A stretch of 64,000 nucleotides of DNA from Pseudomonas sp. 8Z (GTDB lineage Bacteria > Pseudomonadota > Gammaproteobacteria > Pseudomonadales > Pseudomonadaceae), in assembly GCF_902506535.1 (NCBI RefSeq), contig NZ_LR733824.1:372001-436000 (forward strand), in the 5' to 3' direction. Positions 1-8,392 of the stretch are shown one piece after another. The translations under genes and the position numbers were made by a program. The notes below the pieces were generated by a model. It was not told where the DNA came from. It ran no database searches and saw only the letters and a list, made by a program, of their open reading frames with translations. How positions within the stretch are numbered: position 1 is the first letter of the stretch; every line of letters begins with the position of its first letter.

Positions 1-3000
1 CGACCGTGACCGCTTCATCGAAGTGCACCGTGAAGTCAAGGGTGTCGCCTGCCGTGTAAGTGCCATCGGCAGGAACATCCACGGAGGTGATAGTTGGCGC
101 CTGGGTGTCGATGGCGTAGTTGTTGGAGTCGGTAGTGCCGTTGCCGGTATTGCCAGCGGCATCGGTATAACCGGTGTTGTCCAGGGTGATCAGGTTGGTG
201 GTGTCGGTGACATTGGCGGTGGGCGTCAGGGTGGCGGTCCAGGTGATGCCGCCGTCATTCGAGCTGAGAGTGCTCAGTGTGCCGTTGTTGACCGTAAAGT
301 TGCCAGTCGTCAGCCCGATTACTGCCTCGTTGAAGGTGATGGTGACGGTGGTGGTCTGCCCTGCGCTGAGTGAGCTGTCCGATATGGCTATGGTGGCGGT
401 CGGGCGCTGGGTATCGACGATGTAGTTGCTGGAGTCGGTGGTGCCGGCACCAGCATTACCTGCCTGATCCAGCACCCCGGTGTTGTCCAGGGTGATCAAG
501 TTGGTGGCGTCGGTGATATTGGCGCTGGGTGTGAGGGTCGCCGTGTAGGTGATGTTGTCCGAGGTGTTCAGGTCGCTTAGTACACCATTGGCTGCAGTGA
601 GGTCGCCCAGAGTCAGCCCGTTCACCGCCTCGTTAAAGGTGATGGTGACGGTGGTGGTCTGCCCTGCGCTGAGTGTGCTGTCGGCGACGCTGATGGTGGC
701 TGTTGGGCGCTGGGTGTCGATGGCGTAGTTGTTGGAGTCGGTAGTGCCTGCGCCAGCATTGCCTGCCAGGTCTTGCACCCCGGTGTTATCAAGGGTGATC
801 AGGTTTGTGGCGTCGCTGATGTTGCTGCTCGGTGTGAAGGTCGCCGTCCACGTGATGTTATCCGAAGTGCTCAGGTTACTTAGCACACCATTGGCTGCCG
901 TGAAGTCACCCAGGGTCAGCCCGTTCACCGACTCATTGAAGGTGATGGTGACGGTGGTAGTTTCACCAATGGCCAGCGTGCTGTCGGCGACGTTGATTGT
1001 GGCGGTCGGGCGTTGGGTGTCGATGGCGTAGTTGTTGGAGTCGGTAGTGCCGTTGCCGGTATTGCCAGCGGCATCGGTATAACCGGTGTTGTTCAGGGTG
1101 ATCAGGTTAGTGGTGTCGCTGACATTGGCGTTTGGTGTCAGGGTTGCCGTCCAGGTGATGTTGTCCGAAGTGTTCAGGTTGCTCAGTACACCATTGGCCG
1201 CCGTGAAATCATCTAGCGTCAGCCCTGCCACCGCCTCGTTGAAAGTGATGGTGACGGTGGTGGTCTGCCCTGCGCTGAGTGTGTTGTCGGTTACGGTGAT
1301 GGTGGCGGTCGGGCGCTGGGTATCGACGATGTAGTTGCTGGAGTCGGTGGTGCCGACACCAGCATTGCCTGCCTGATCCTGCACCCCGGTGTTGTCCAGG
1401 GTGATCAGGTTGGTGGCGTCGGTGACATTGGCGCTGGGTGTGAAAGTCGCCGTGTAGGTGATGTTGTCCGAGGTGTTCAGGTTGCTCAGTACACCATTGG
1501 CTGCAGTGAGGTCGCCCAGGGTCAGCCCGCTCACCGCCTCGTTGAAGGTGATGGTGACGGTGGTGGTCTGCCCTGCGCTGAGCGTGCTGTTGGCGACGCT
1601 AATGGTGGCTGTTGGGCGTTGGGTGTCGATGGCGTAGTTGGCCGAGTCCGTAGTGCCGCTGCCGATGTTGCCTGCCGTATCCATCACACCTGTGTTGTTG
1701 AGGGTGATGATGTTGCTGGTATCGGTGATATTGGCGCTCGGGGTGAAGGTGGCCGTCCAGGTCTGACCACCGTCGCTGCTGATGGGGCTGGAGAGTGTGC
1801 CGTTGGCTACGTTGAAGTCGCCGGTGTCCAGGCCGAGCACCGCCTCGTTGAAGGTGATGGTGACGGTGGCGGTTTCGCCGATGCCCAGGGTGCTGTCACT
1901 CAGGCTGATGCTGGTGGCAGCAGGGCGCACACCGTCTATCACCAGTGCCTTGTTGGCGCCCAGGGAACCGGCTGCGCCTGGAGTGGGCAGCGTGAGGAGC
2001 GCGGACTGATTGTTGACATCCTCGATGGTGCCACCATTGAGGCTCAGGGCGGAGCTGGAGAGGTAGTCGAGATCGGCGGAGCTGTCGCCGGCCTGGACGG
2101 TATAGCTGAAGCTCAGGGTATTGCTGCCGGTGCCGGAAAGGTAGTTGAGTACGCGGTCTGTGCTGCCGGTTTCCAGGGTCAGGGTCGGGGTGCCAGTGAC
2201 ATCGACCACGCTGTCGAACTGCACGTTGATGGTGATGGTGTCGCCGATCTTGTAGGTACCGTTGGCCGTGCTGGAGGAGACGCTGGTGACCATCGGGGCG
2301 GTGGGGGCGGTCAGAGTCAGGTCATTGCCAGTGCCGCCGACATAGCTGGTGGTCAACTGGGTGCCATTGCCCGCCGCGTTGAACGTACTGCCCTCGTTGA
2401 GGCCACTGAAGGTGCCGGTGATCGCATCGGTGGCAGCATTGAGGATAACCTGATAGACCTCGCCATTACCGGCTGCATAACCGTGGTTGACCGTCAGGGT
2501 CGCGCCGGAAACGCCGACGTTGCCATTGACCACGATCTGATCGTAGCCGGTGCCAGCATTGGTGCCATTGACATCCAGTGCCAGAGTGCTGCCAGCATCC
2601 AGGGTCAGGTTGCCATTCACGGTCAGGGTGTCGGCGCCGCCGTTGCCTGGGGAGAGGGTGCCGCCGTTCTGCACGAAAACGTCGCCACCCAGGATGCCGC
2701 CACCGGCCAGGGTGGCGCCATTGGCCACCGAGGTGGCGCTATTGGTGCTGCCATCCACGACCAAGGTGCCGACAGATACGCTGGTCGTACCTGTGTTGGT
2801 GTTGCTGCCCGACAAGGTCAGGTTGCTGGCGCCCGTCTTGGTCAGGCTGCCCGTGCCACTGATGGTGCCAGACAGGGTAGAGGCCGCGCCGGCATTGATG
2901 GTGGCCACGCCGGTCAAGGCCAGGGCATTGTCGATGGTGGTGTTGCCGGTGATCTGCAGGGTGGTGCCGTTGGCCAGGTTGAGGCTGCCGGCGCCGAGGT

Positions 3001-6000
3001 TGCCGTCACCGGCGACGCTCAGGGTGCCGGCGCTGACGCTGGTGCTGCCGCTATAGGTATTGCTGCCGCTCAGCGTCAGGGTTGCAGCACCTGTCTTGGT
3101 CAGGTCGTTGCTGCCGCTGATCACGCCGGACAGGGTGGTAGCGGCGCCAGCGTTCACTGTGGCGTTACCGCTCAGGGCGATGGCGTTGTTGATGGTGGTG
3201 GCGTTGGTCACGGTCAGGGTCGTACCGGCGCCCAGGGTCAGGGTACCGCTGCCGAGGTTGGCGTCGCTGGACACGCTCAGGGTGCCGGCGCTGACGGTGG
3301 TGGCGCTGTAGGTGTTGCTGCCATCCAGGGTCAGGGTTGCGGCGCCTGCCTTGGTCAGGGTATAGGCACCGCTGACCACGCCGGACAGGGTGGCATTGGC
3401 CGCGGCAGTGACCGTGGCGTTGCCGCCGAGGATGATGGCGTTGTCGATGTTGGTCGTGCCGGTGAGCGCCAACGTGGTGCCGGCGGCCAGATTGACCGTT
3501 CCAGAGCCCAGGTTGGCGTCGCTGTCCACGCTCAGGGCGCCGGCATTGACGAAAGTGGCGCCATAGCTGTTGCTGGCGGACAGGGTCAGGGTGCCTGCGC
3601 CGGTTTTCGTCAGGTCATAGGCGCCGCTGATGGCACCACTGAGGGTGGCGGCGTCGCTGTTGTCGATGGTGCTGTTGCCGGTGAGGGCGATGGCATTGTC
3701 GATGGTGGTAGCGCCGGTGATTGCGAGCGTGCTGCCAGCCAGGGTCAGGTCGCCCGTGCCGAGGTTGGCATCACCTCCGATCGACAGGGTGCCAGCGGAC
3801 ACCGTGGTGGTGCCGGAATAGCTGTTGTTGCCGGCCAGGGTGAGAACGCCATTGCCCTGCTTGATCAGCGCGCCGCTGCCGGAAATGATCCCGGAGACGC
3901 TGGTTGAAGCATTGTCGCCTCCACTGGTGAGGGTGTAGCTGCCCAGTTGGATGCTGGCGTTGGCATCGTTGCTCGCCAGGCTGCCGATGGTCTGATCCGA
4001 GAGCAGAGTCAGCACGCTGTTGCCGTTGACCCGTACCGCACTGCTGCTGGACATCGAGGCGTCGCCATCGAGTTTCAGCCAACCGTAATTGAGCAGTGTG
4101 GTGCTGCCGGTGTAGCTGTTGCTGCCGGAGAGGGTCAGCGCATGGCTGGCCGAGCCTGTCTGGTTGATAGACAGGCCACCGCTGCCACTGATATTGCCAG
4201 AGAAGGAGGTGTCCGCAGTCTGGGTCGTCGTCAGGGTGCTGCTGCCCAGGTTGATCGCCCCCGCCCCGGAGAGATTGCCGATGGTTTCGCTACTGTTCAG
4301 CGCCAGGGTGGCGCCTGCGGCGATCGATACGCTGCTGTTGTTGGCAATGGCATCGCCATTGGCGACGGTCAGGATGCCGCCAGCGATGCTGGTGGCGCCG
4401 GAGAAGCTGTTGGCACTGCCGGCCAGGATCAGGTTGCCGGTCCCCGCCTTGGTCAGGGCGCCGCTGCCGGCGAGCACGCTGACGATGGAAGCAGTGTCTC
4501 CCGAATCGTTGCTGAAGGTCTGGGTAGTGCCGCCGGCCAGGGTGATGGTGCCGCCCGTTAGAGTCAGGCCATTTACCGCGCCCAGTTCGAAGGTCAGGCT
4601 CTCGTTGATCGACACGACATTGAGGTTGAGCGTCTGGCCTGCCAGGGAGCTATCGAAGACGATGGTCTGACTGCCGGTATTGTCGGCGGCGGCAATGGCC
4701 ACGGCTTCGCTGAAGCTCACGCCATTGCTGGCATCGATGGTGGCCGTGTCGGTGTCGTTGGTGACGTAGATGGTATCGCTGGTGACCGTGGTGGTAGCGT
4801 TGGCGCTGCCACCGGCTCCGTCATTGAGGGTGAAACGGATGTTGGCATCACCGGCAGGGGTGTCGTTGCGGTAGGTGATGCGCTGCGCCAGATCGTTGAC
4901 CAACGCCGTGGTGGCGGTGGTGTCGCTGCTGGTGAAGGTGATGGTCAGCACACCGCCGGTATTGGTGAAGGTGGCGAAGGTCTGGCCCCCCGACTGCAGA
5001 TTGCTGCCGCTGACGGTGAATTGGGCGCCGACGGTGTTGAAACCCAGCACATCGCTGCTTACCGCTGTGCCGTTGCGCTGGACGGCCAGGCTGGCCCCGG
5101 CCCAATTGCCATTGCCACCGTTCAGTGCAGCTAGCTCGGCATCCGCCAGGCTGGCGTTGCTGCCCAGGTCGAGAGTTACGGTGTTACCGACACCTGGCCA
5201 GGCGACACTGTCGCCGTTGAGGTTGCCAATGGTCGGTGCACTGTTGGAGGTAATGTTGATTACGCTGCCAGGGCTGACACCGACGCTGGTGGAGTCGCCG
5301 CTATTGGCGCTACCACTCCAGTTGGACAGGTTGGTGATCCGTGCCAGCCAGGTCGCACGGTCGGCGGCAGAGGTGGGGCCGGTATATTGCACGTTGTCCT
5401 GCTGGCTGGCGCCGCCAGGCAGGCCTATGGCGTTGGTGCCGTTGGTCAGCGCGTTCTGGCTGCCGCCGCCGCCGGGGAGTGTAGAGTCTCTGAGCGTTGA
5501 AAAGCCCGAGGCGGTATTCCAGTTATTGGCATCAATGTTCGTGCCTGCGCTGTTATTCATGCCAAGAATGAAATAGGGGTTGGCGTCCGAATCCTGATAG
5601 ATGAAGACACTGTCGCCAGCGGTGTTCATCGGATCGGAGGCCGAATAGCCGGTTATTACTATGTCGGTAGTGAGGTCGGTATTCGTCGTTACGTTGGTTA
5701 GCGTCGTGAGATCATCCGAGCCACCTAGGTACAGGTTGAGCACTGTGCCCGCGCTAATGGTGCTGCTCGTTGTCCAGGTGATCAGCCCGTCGCCGGTCGT
5801 CGTGCCTGTAAATGCGGTGCCCGCCGCATCCCAGCCCCAGTCGGTAATTTTAAGGACGGTGCCGGCAGGTATATCGACCAGCGTGGCGAAGGTGATCGTA
5901 TCGTTCAGTGCGTTCCAGCCCAAGACGACCATATCACCGGCGTTCAGGGTGTTGAGCACATGGCTGTAACCCGCATCGGCAAACAGGCTGGCGGTTTCGA

Positions 6001-6658
6001 TGGTGCCGGTACTGGTTTCTAGCACCCAGTCGCCGCCTTTGCTGGTGTCGCCGGTCCAGTCATTCGATGCCGCGATGTCGGCGCTGGTGAAGTCGGCAAG
6101 TTTTTCGACAAAGGCCGCGCCTTGTTCGCCCTTGCTGGTGTCGCAGCCGTAAATCAGGAAATCGCCATTTTCCGCCAGGCTACTGCCGATGGCAGAAAGC
6201 TGGCTCTGGGCGTTGGCCACATTGTCCAGGCTCAGGCGCGTTGAGCCGATCTGCAGACTGGCCTCACCACCATGAGAAATGAAGTGGATGGCATCAATGC
6301 CTGAGCGACCATCGAGGTAGTCGGCCATCTGCTGCAGGCCATCACTGTCTGCGTCCAGCACGACGACTTCCGTGCCCGCTACCAGGCTATCGAGCAATTG
6401 CTGCTTGTCTTTGACGCTGGCGTCGATGAAGACAACTTCATGACGCTCCCCAGATGTGGTCGAGGAGGGCGTGGCCGCCAGGTGCTCGGCTGACGTATCG
6501 GTCGATGACTCGGTGCTTGCAGTAACGGTCGCTTCGGCTGCTGTAGCCGCCACAGCACCATCGAACATCATGCGCGGCTCGAGAGAAATGGCCAGGGGGG
6601 CCTTGGCCACGGCTGCAGGGGAGCTCGGTTGTGATTTTTTGGTTGTATGCCAGTACAT
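1..6658 (-). CDS. Giant DUF4347 / Ig-like / autotransporter-repeat surface protein (3' end outside window)
   Basis: The frame stays open from the ATG at 6658 to the window edge, at least 2219 codons. AAGGGAG lies 7 nt upstream of the start. Residues 26-35 read LEPRMMFDGA, the LEPR-type motif near the N-terminus of many giant surface proteins. Residues ~73-215 match DUF4347, with HFISHGG at 125-131 and IYGCD at 169-173. An unassigned beta-rich segment follows (~220-450), then a cadherin/VCBS-like stretch (~455-620). About eight autotransporter-type beta-strand repeats (LTLSGSNTYSG...TTVSAGTLSV style, ~650-1400) come next, and then tandem 101-residue Ig-like repeats to the edge. It is very poor in Cys and rich in Thr, Ser, Asn and Gly. 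It is most likely an exported adhesin or biofilm matrix protein. The secretion signal, expected at the unseen C-terminus, cannot be judged. It is the last gene of the minus-strand block. Confidence 0.9.
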   Translation of the reverse strand, partial: MYWHTTKKSQPSSPAAVAKAPLAISLEPRMMFDGAVAATAAEATVTASTESSTDTSAEHLAATPSSTTSGERHEVVFIDASVKDKQQLLDSLVAGTEVVVLDADSDGLQQMADYLDGRSGIDAIHFISHGGEASLQIGSTRLSLDNVANAQSQLSAIGSSLAENGDFLIYGCDTSKGEQGAAFVEKLADFTSADIAASNDWTGDTSKGGDWVLETSTGTIETASLFADAGYSHVLNTLNAGDMVVLGWNALNDTITFATLVDIPAGTVLKITDWGWDAAGTAFTGTTTGDGLITWTTSSTISAGTVLNLYLGGSDDLTTLTNVTTNTDLTTDIVITGYSASDPMNTAGDSVFIYQDSDANPYFILGMNNSAGTNIDANNWNTASGFSTLRDSTLPGGGGSQNALTNGTNAIGLPGGASQQDNVQYTGPTSAADRATWLARITNLSNWSGSANSGDSTSVGVSPGSVINITSNSAPTIGNLNGDSVAWPGVGNTVTLDLGSNASLADAELAALNGGNGNWAGASLAVQRNGTAVSSDVLGFNTVGAQFTVSGSNLQSGGQTFATFTNTGGVLTITFTSSDTTATTALVNDLAQRITYRNDTPAGDANIRFTLNDGAGGSANATTTVTSDTIYVTNDTDTATIDASNGVSFSEAVAIAAADNTGSQTIVFDSSLAGQTLNLNVVSINESLTFELGAVNGLTLTGGTITLAGGTTQTFSNDSGDTASIVSVLAGSGALTKAGTGNLILAGSANSFSGATSIAGGILTVANGDAIANNSSVSIAAGATLALNSSETIGNLSGAGAINLGSSTLTTTQTADTSFSGNISGSGGLSINQTGSASHALTLSGSNSYTGSTTLLNYGWLKLDGDASMSSSSAVRVNGNSVLTLLSDQTIGSLASNDANASIQLGSYTLTSGGDNASTSVSGIISGSGALIKQGNGVLTLAGNNSYSGTTTVSAGTLSIGGDANLGTGDLTLAGSTLAITGATTIDNAIALTGNSTIDNSDAATLSGAISGAYDLTKTGAGTLTLSASNSYGATFVNAGALSVDSDANLGSGTVNLAAGTTLALTGTTNIDNAIILGGNATVTAAANATLSGVVSGAYTLTKAGAATLTLDGSNTYSATTVSAGTLSVSSDANLGSGTLTLGAGTTLTVTNATTINNAIALSGNATVNAGAATTLSGVISGSNDLTKTGAATLTLSGSNTYSGSTSVSAGTLSVAGDGNLGAGSLNLANGTTLQITGNTTIDNALALTGVATINAGAASTLSGTISGTGSLTKTGASNLTLSGSNTNTGTTSVSVGTLVVDGSTNSATSVANGATLAGGGILGGDVFVQNGGTLSPGNGGADTLTVNGNLTLDAGSTLALDVNGTNAGTGYDQIVVNGNVGVSGATLTVNHGYAAGNGEVYQVILNAATDAITGTFSGLNEGSTFNAAGNGTQLTTSYVGGTGNDLTLTAPTAPMVTSVSSSTANGTYKIGDTITINVQFDSVVDVTGTPTLTLETGSTDRVLNYLSGTGSNTLSFSYTVQAGDSSADLDYLSSSALSLNGGTIEDVNNQSALLTLPTPGAAGSLGANKALVIDGVRPAATSISLSDSTLGIGETATVTITFNEAVLGLDTGDFNVANGTLSSPISSDGGQTWTATFTPSANITDTSNIITLNNTGVMDTAGNIGSGTTDSANYAIDTQRPTATISVANSTLSAGQTTTVTITFNEAVSGLTLGDLTAANGVLSNLNTSDNITYTATFTPSANVTDATNLITLDNTGVQDQAGNAGVGTTDSSNYIVDTQRPTATITVTDNTLSAGQTTTVTITFNEAVAGLTLDDFTAANGVLSNLNTSDNITWTATLTPNANVSDTTNLITLNNTGYTDAAGNTGNGTTDSNNYAIDTQRPTATINVADSTLAIGETTTVTITFNESVNGLTLGDFTAANGVLSNLSTSDNITWTATFTPSSNISDATNLITLDNTGVQDLAGNAGAGTTDSNNYAIDTQRPTATISVADSTLSAGQTTTVTITFNEAVNGLTLGDLTAANGVLSDLNTSDNITYTATLTPSANITDATNLITLDNTGVLDQAGNAGAGTTDSSNYIVDTQRPTATIAISDSSLSAGQTTTVTITFNEAVIGLTTGNFTVNNGTLSTLSSNDGGITWTATLTPTANVTDTTNLITLDNTGYTDAAGNTGNGTTDSNNYAIDTQAPTITSVDVPADGTYTAGDTLDFTVHFDEAVTV
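105..1925 (-). repeat. Six tandem 303-306 bp repeats encoding Ig-like domains
   Basis: The signature for the V/I-D-T-Q-R-P-T-A junction recurs at about 105, 411, 714, 1017, 1320 and 1623. Steps are 306, 303, 303, 303 and 303 bases, so each unit is 101-102 codons. Adjacent units differ at only a modest number of bases, and every unit carries the coding for a QTTTVTITFNEAV-like strand. The array probably continues beyond position 1. The repeats are in frame and encode bacterial Ig-like modules inside the giant protein. Confidence 0.9.
2700..4560 (-). repeat. Autotransporter-type beta-strand (PATR-like) repeat region
   Basis: On the minus strand about eight degenerate units of ~210-230 bases encode the pattern G-x-L-T-K-x-G-x-x-x-L-T-L-S-G-x-N-x-Y-S-G followed by T-T-V-x-A-G-T-L-S-V. 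This is the beta-helix repeat typical of autotransporter and filamentous-haemagglutinin passengers. Here it lies inside the same polypeptide as Ig-like repeats. Confidence 0.8.
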
Positions 6659-6757
6659 GGTTTGGCTCCCTTCGGATTGCAGCGTGACGCTAGATAGATG
6701 GATGGCTAAGGCATTGGGTGAAACGTACTGCACACAACCCGATCTGAGGTTGGGGCG

Positions 6758-6778
6758 GCAGCGCCGTCATGGCGCTGC
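6758..6778 (-). terminator. Hairpin between tail-collar gene and giant adhesin gene
   Basis: Perfect 8-bp arms GCAGCGCC/GGCGCTGC with a 5-nt loop lie 20-40 nt past the tail-collar stop codon. No T-run follows, so it may only attenuate transcription or protect the upstream mRNA 3' end. The 139-bp gap to the adhesin start may also hold a promoter. Confidence 0.4.
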
Positions 6779-6797
6779 GCTTGCTCGATGAAACGCG

Positions 6798-7376
6798 TCA
6801 GTTACGGCTAGGATATTCTCCCATCAGGGCGATGATGAAGTTGGTGCCCAGGTACGGGGTACGGATATCCACGGGGACGCCGCCGGTGGTATGTATGACA
6901 GTGCCGCTCAAGGTGGCATTGAAGGGAGCCAGCGTCGTGTCGGCTCCGTTAGCGTATAGGCTGACTTCTGCGCCTATCGCTGAATCTACAGGTTTCGCCA
7001 GAACGGACGTGGGGCCCGGCGTTTGACTGGTGCCATCAGCAGTGGAGGCTGGAATGGACACGGACATCGAACCAGTGACGGGTAATGAAAATGGTGGGAG
7101 ATTTTGGCTCCGCAGGGTGACAGTTTCCGTCCCCTCGTTTTCACCTTGAATGATTGTGGTTAGGCCTGATCCCGTTCCCATACCTACGGGAGAACGACCC
7201 TGAAAGTCAGGGAGGCCGAAATTAGTTGTGCCGTTACCGCCGTACAGGGTGCCAAGTAGGGTGTACAGCGCAGTATTCTGCGCGATGCCCATGAGCTGCC
7301 CCTGGCACATGGCATAGCCGCGGGGGGCGAATTTGCCGCCGAACATCTTGATTTCACCCAAAAATGGATCACTCAT
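6798..7376 (-). CDS. Phage tail-collar domain protein (microcystin-dependent protein, MdpB-like)
   Basis: 192 aa. AAGGAG lies 6 nt before the ATG. The N-terminus (residues 1-60: FLGEIKMFGGKFAPRGYAMC, then LLGTLYGGNGTTNFGLPDFQGR) is the classic tail-collar fold signature shared by phage fibres and the stand-alone MdpA/MdpB family. The C-terminal half (N-L-P-P-F-S-L-P-V, ending P-Y-L-G-T-N-F-I-I-A-L-M-G-x-Y-P-S-R) also fits that family. No other phage gene is present, so it is unlikely to be a prophage remnant. Stand-alone members are generally of unknown function. It lies 48 bp after the DUF6916-like gene in the adhesin operon and could be a co-exported surface protein. Confidence 0.88.
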   Translation of the reverse strand: MSDPFLGEIKMFGGKFAPRGYAMCQGQLMGIAQNTALYTLLGTLYGGNGTTNFGLPDFQGRSPVGMGTGSGLTTIIQGENEGTETVTLRSQNLPPFSLPVTGSMSVSIPASTADGTSQTPGPTSVLAKPVDSAIGAEVSLYANGADTTLAPFNATLSGTVIHTTGGVPVDIRTPYLGTNFIIALMGEYPSRN

Positions 7377-7424
7377 TTGCAGCTCCTTTTGCTTTGGTGT
7401 TGCGGGCGTAAGCTCGCCTGGGGT

Positions 7425-7730
7425 TCACAGCTTGTCGGTGTGCAGCGATGTATGGAGTACCTTGCGTCCATCACGGCAGGGCAGTCCGGGGGTCATGAGC
7501 AATAGCCAGCCTTCTTCGTCTTGGCGCGACACGCGAAATACGGCTTGTGGCAAGTCATACCCGCTTGGCAGGGCGAAAACGGCGGAGAAACATTGGAATT
7601 GCGGGGTCATCGGAACACCCGCAACGACATCGATAAGCTCGATGTCCAGAGCCTGCTCGGGGGTGATCCAGAGTTGAAAGGTCTGCCCTGCGTGTTGCGT
7701 GAGCATTTCTTGAGTCGGCATGGGATACAC
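7425..7730 (-). CDS. DUF6916-like small protein
   Basis: 101 aa with a GTG start. AAGGAG sits 6 nt upstream of the GTG at 7730. An in-frame ATG at 7721 would have poorer spacing. The sequence starts PTQEMLTQHAGQTFQL and has a beta-rich core with F-x-A-V-F-x-L-P, matching small proteins often found beside tail-collar/MdpB genes. There is no signal peptide or membrane segment, so it should be cytosolic. It may act as a chaperone or accessory factor for its neighbour, but that is inferred from position only. Confidence 0.72.
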   Translation of the reverse strand: MYPMPTQEMLTQHAGQTFQLWITPEQALDIELIDVVAGVPMTPQFQCFSAVFALPSGYDLPQAVFRVSRQDEEGWLLLMTPGLPCRDGRKVLHTSLHTDKL

Positions 7731-7747
7731 AGTGCTCTCCTTGGCAG

Positions 7748-8236
7748 TCAGTCATTGGCTTGATTGGCGGGGCGCAGCATCTTGAGGTAGACGCCATCTT
7801 CCCCCGTCACCTCGAAACCATTACGGCGATAGAGCGTTTGCGCTCGGTTGTAGCTTTCCACATACAAACCAGTGCTTAGCCCTTGAGCGTCAGCGCGGTC
7901 GAGCCATTGCTCCAACAGTTGGCTGCCGATGCCTTGACCGCGCCAGGTGGGGGAGAGGGCTATATCGATGATCTGCAGATGTGAGTCATCCCAGAGCAGG
8001 TAGGCGCGCCCGATGGGGGCGCCAGTCAGCTCGATGAGCTGGAACTCGGCATGAGGAAAGTGGGCTTGGTAGTAGCTGTGTTGGGCTGTGAACTGTTGCT
8101 TCAGGAAGGCGTCCTTGGCGCTTTGATCCCATGCAAGCTTGGCAAGCTCTTCTGTGCGGGTGCTGGCATAGAGGGCTTGGAGGAAAGGCATGTCTGCGTC
8201 CCTTGCTGGGCGAAGACTGATCTCAAATCTACTCAA
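7748..8236 (-). CDS. GNAT-family N-acetyltransferase
   Basis: 162 aa, probably with a TTG start. The frame gives MSRFEISLRPARDADMPFL, the usual beginning of the GNAT fold. Acetyl-CoA binding motif A is visible as LSPTWRGQGIGSQLLEQWL (R-G-Q-G-I-G), followed by the late Tyr motif V-E-S-Y-N-R-A-Q-T-L-Y-R-R-N-G-F. It ends 17 bp before the DUF6916-like gene. In this operon it could acylate a component of the exported protein set. The substrate cannot be read from sequence. Confidence 0.85.
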   Translation of the reverse strand: MSRFEISLRPARDADMPFLQALYASTRTEELAKLAWDQSAKDAFLKQQFTAQHSYYQAHFPHAEFQLIELTGAPIGRAYLLWDDSHLQIIDIALSPTWRGQGIGSQLLEQWLDRADAQGLSTGLYVESYNRAQTLYRRNGFEVTGEDGVYLKMLRPANQAND

Positions 8237-8355
8237 CGTGCAATGCGTCCTTTCAGCTTTACTGCCTCTCCGGTCGGGCCATTTCAGGTGTGGGCCGACA
8301 AACAGTTGGAACTATAGTTCACGGATGGCGAGATGCCAGTGAATTTTCCGCAATT

Positions 8356-8374
8356 GTTTGAAATGTTTTCAAAC
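8356..8374. promoter_or_regulatory. AT-rich perfect palindrome in the operon gap
   Basis: GTTTGAAA-TGT-TTTCAAAC has perfect 8-bp arms around a 3-nt centre. It sits in the 156-bp gap between the sulfotransferase stop and the GNAT start, about 120 bp upstream of the latter. It is AT-rich in a GC-rich genome and has no T-run, so an operator for an internal promoter is more likely than a terminator. No regulator is assigned. Confidence 0.4.
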
Positions 8375-8392
8375 ACCTGAGTGGGATCAGTT

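Noticed and set aside
105..1925. CRISPR or satellite DNA
   Set aside because: The 303-bp period is a multiple of three and stays in frame within a coding region.
1619..3907. A 762-codon open frame on the plus strand
   Set aside because: It is antisense to the giant adhesin, has repetitive low-complexity composition and no ribosome binding site. It arises from the codon bias of the repeats.
6798..7376. Prophage or tailocin
   Set aside because: Only a single collar-domain gene is present, with no capsid, sheath, baseplate or lysis genes.
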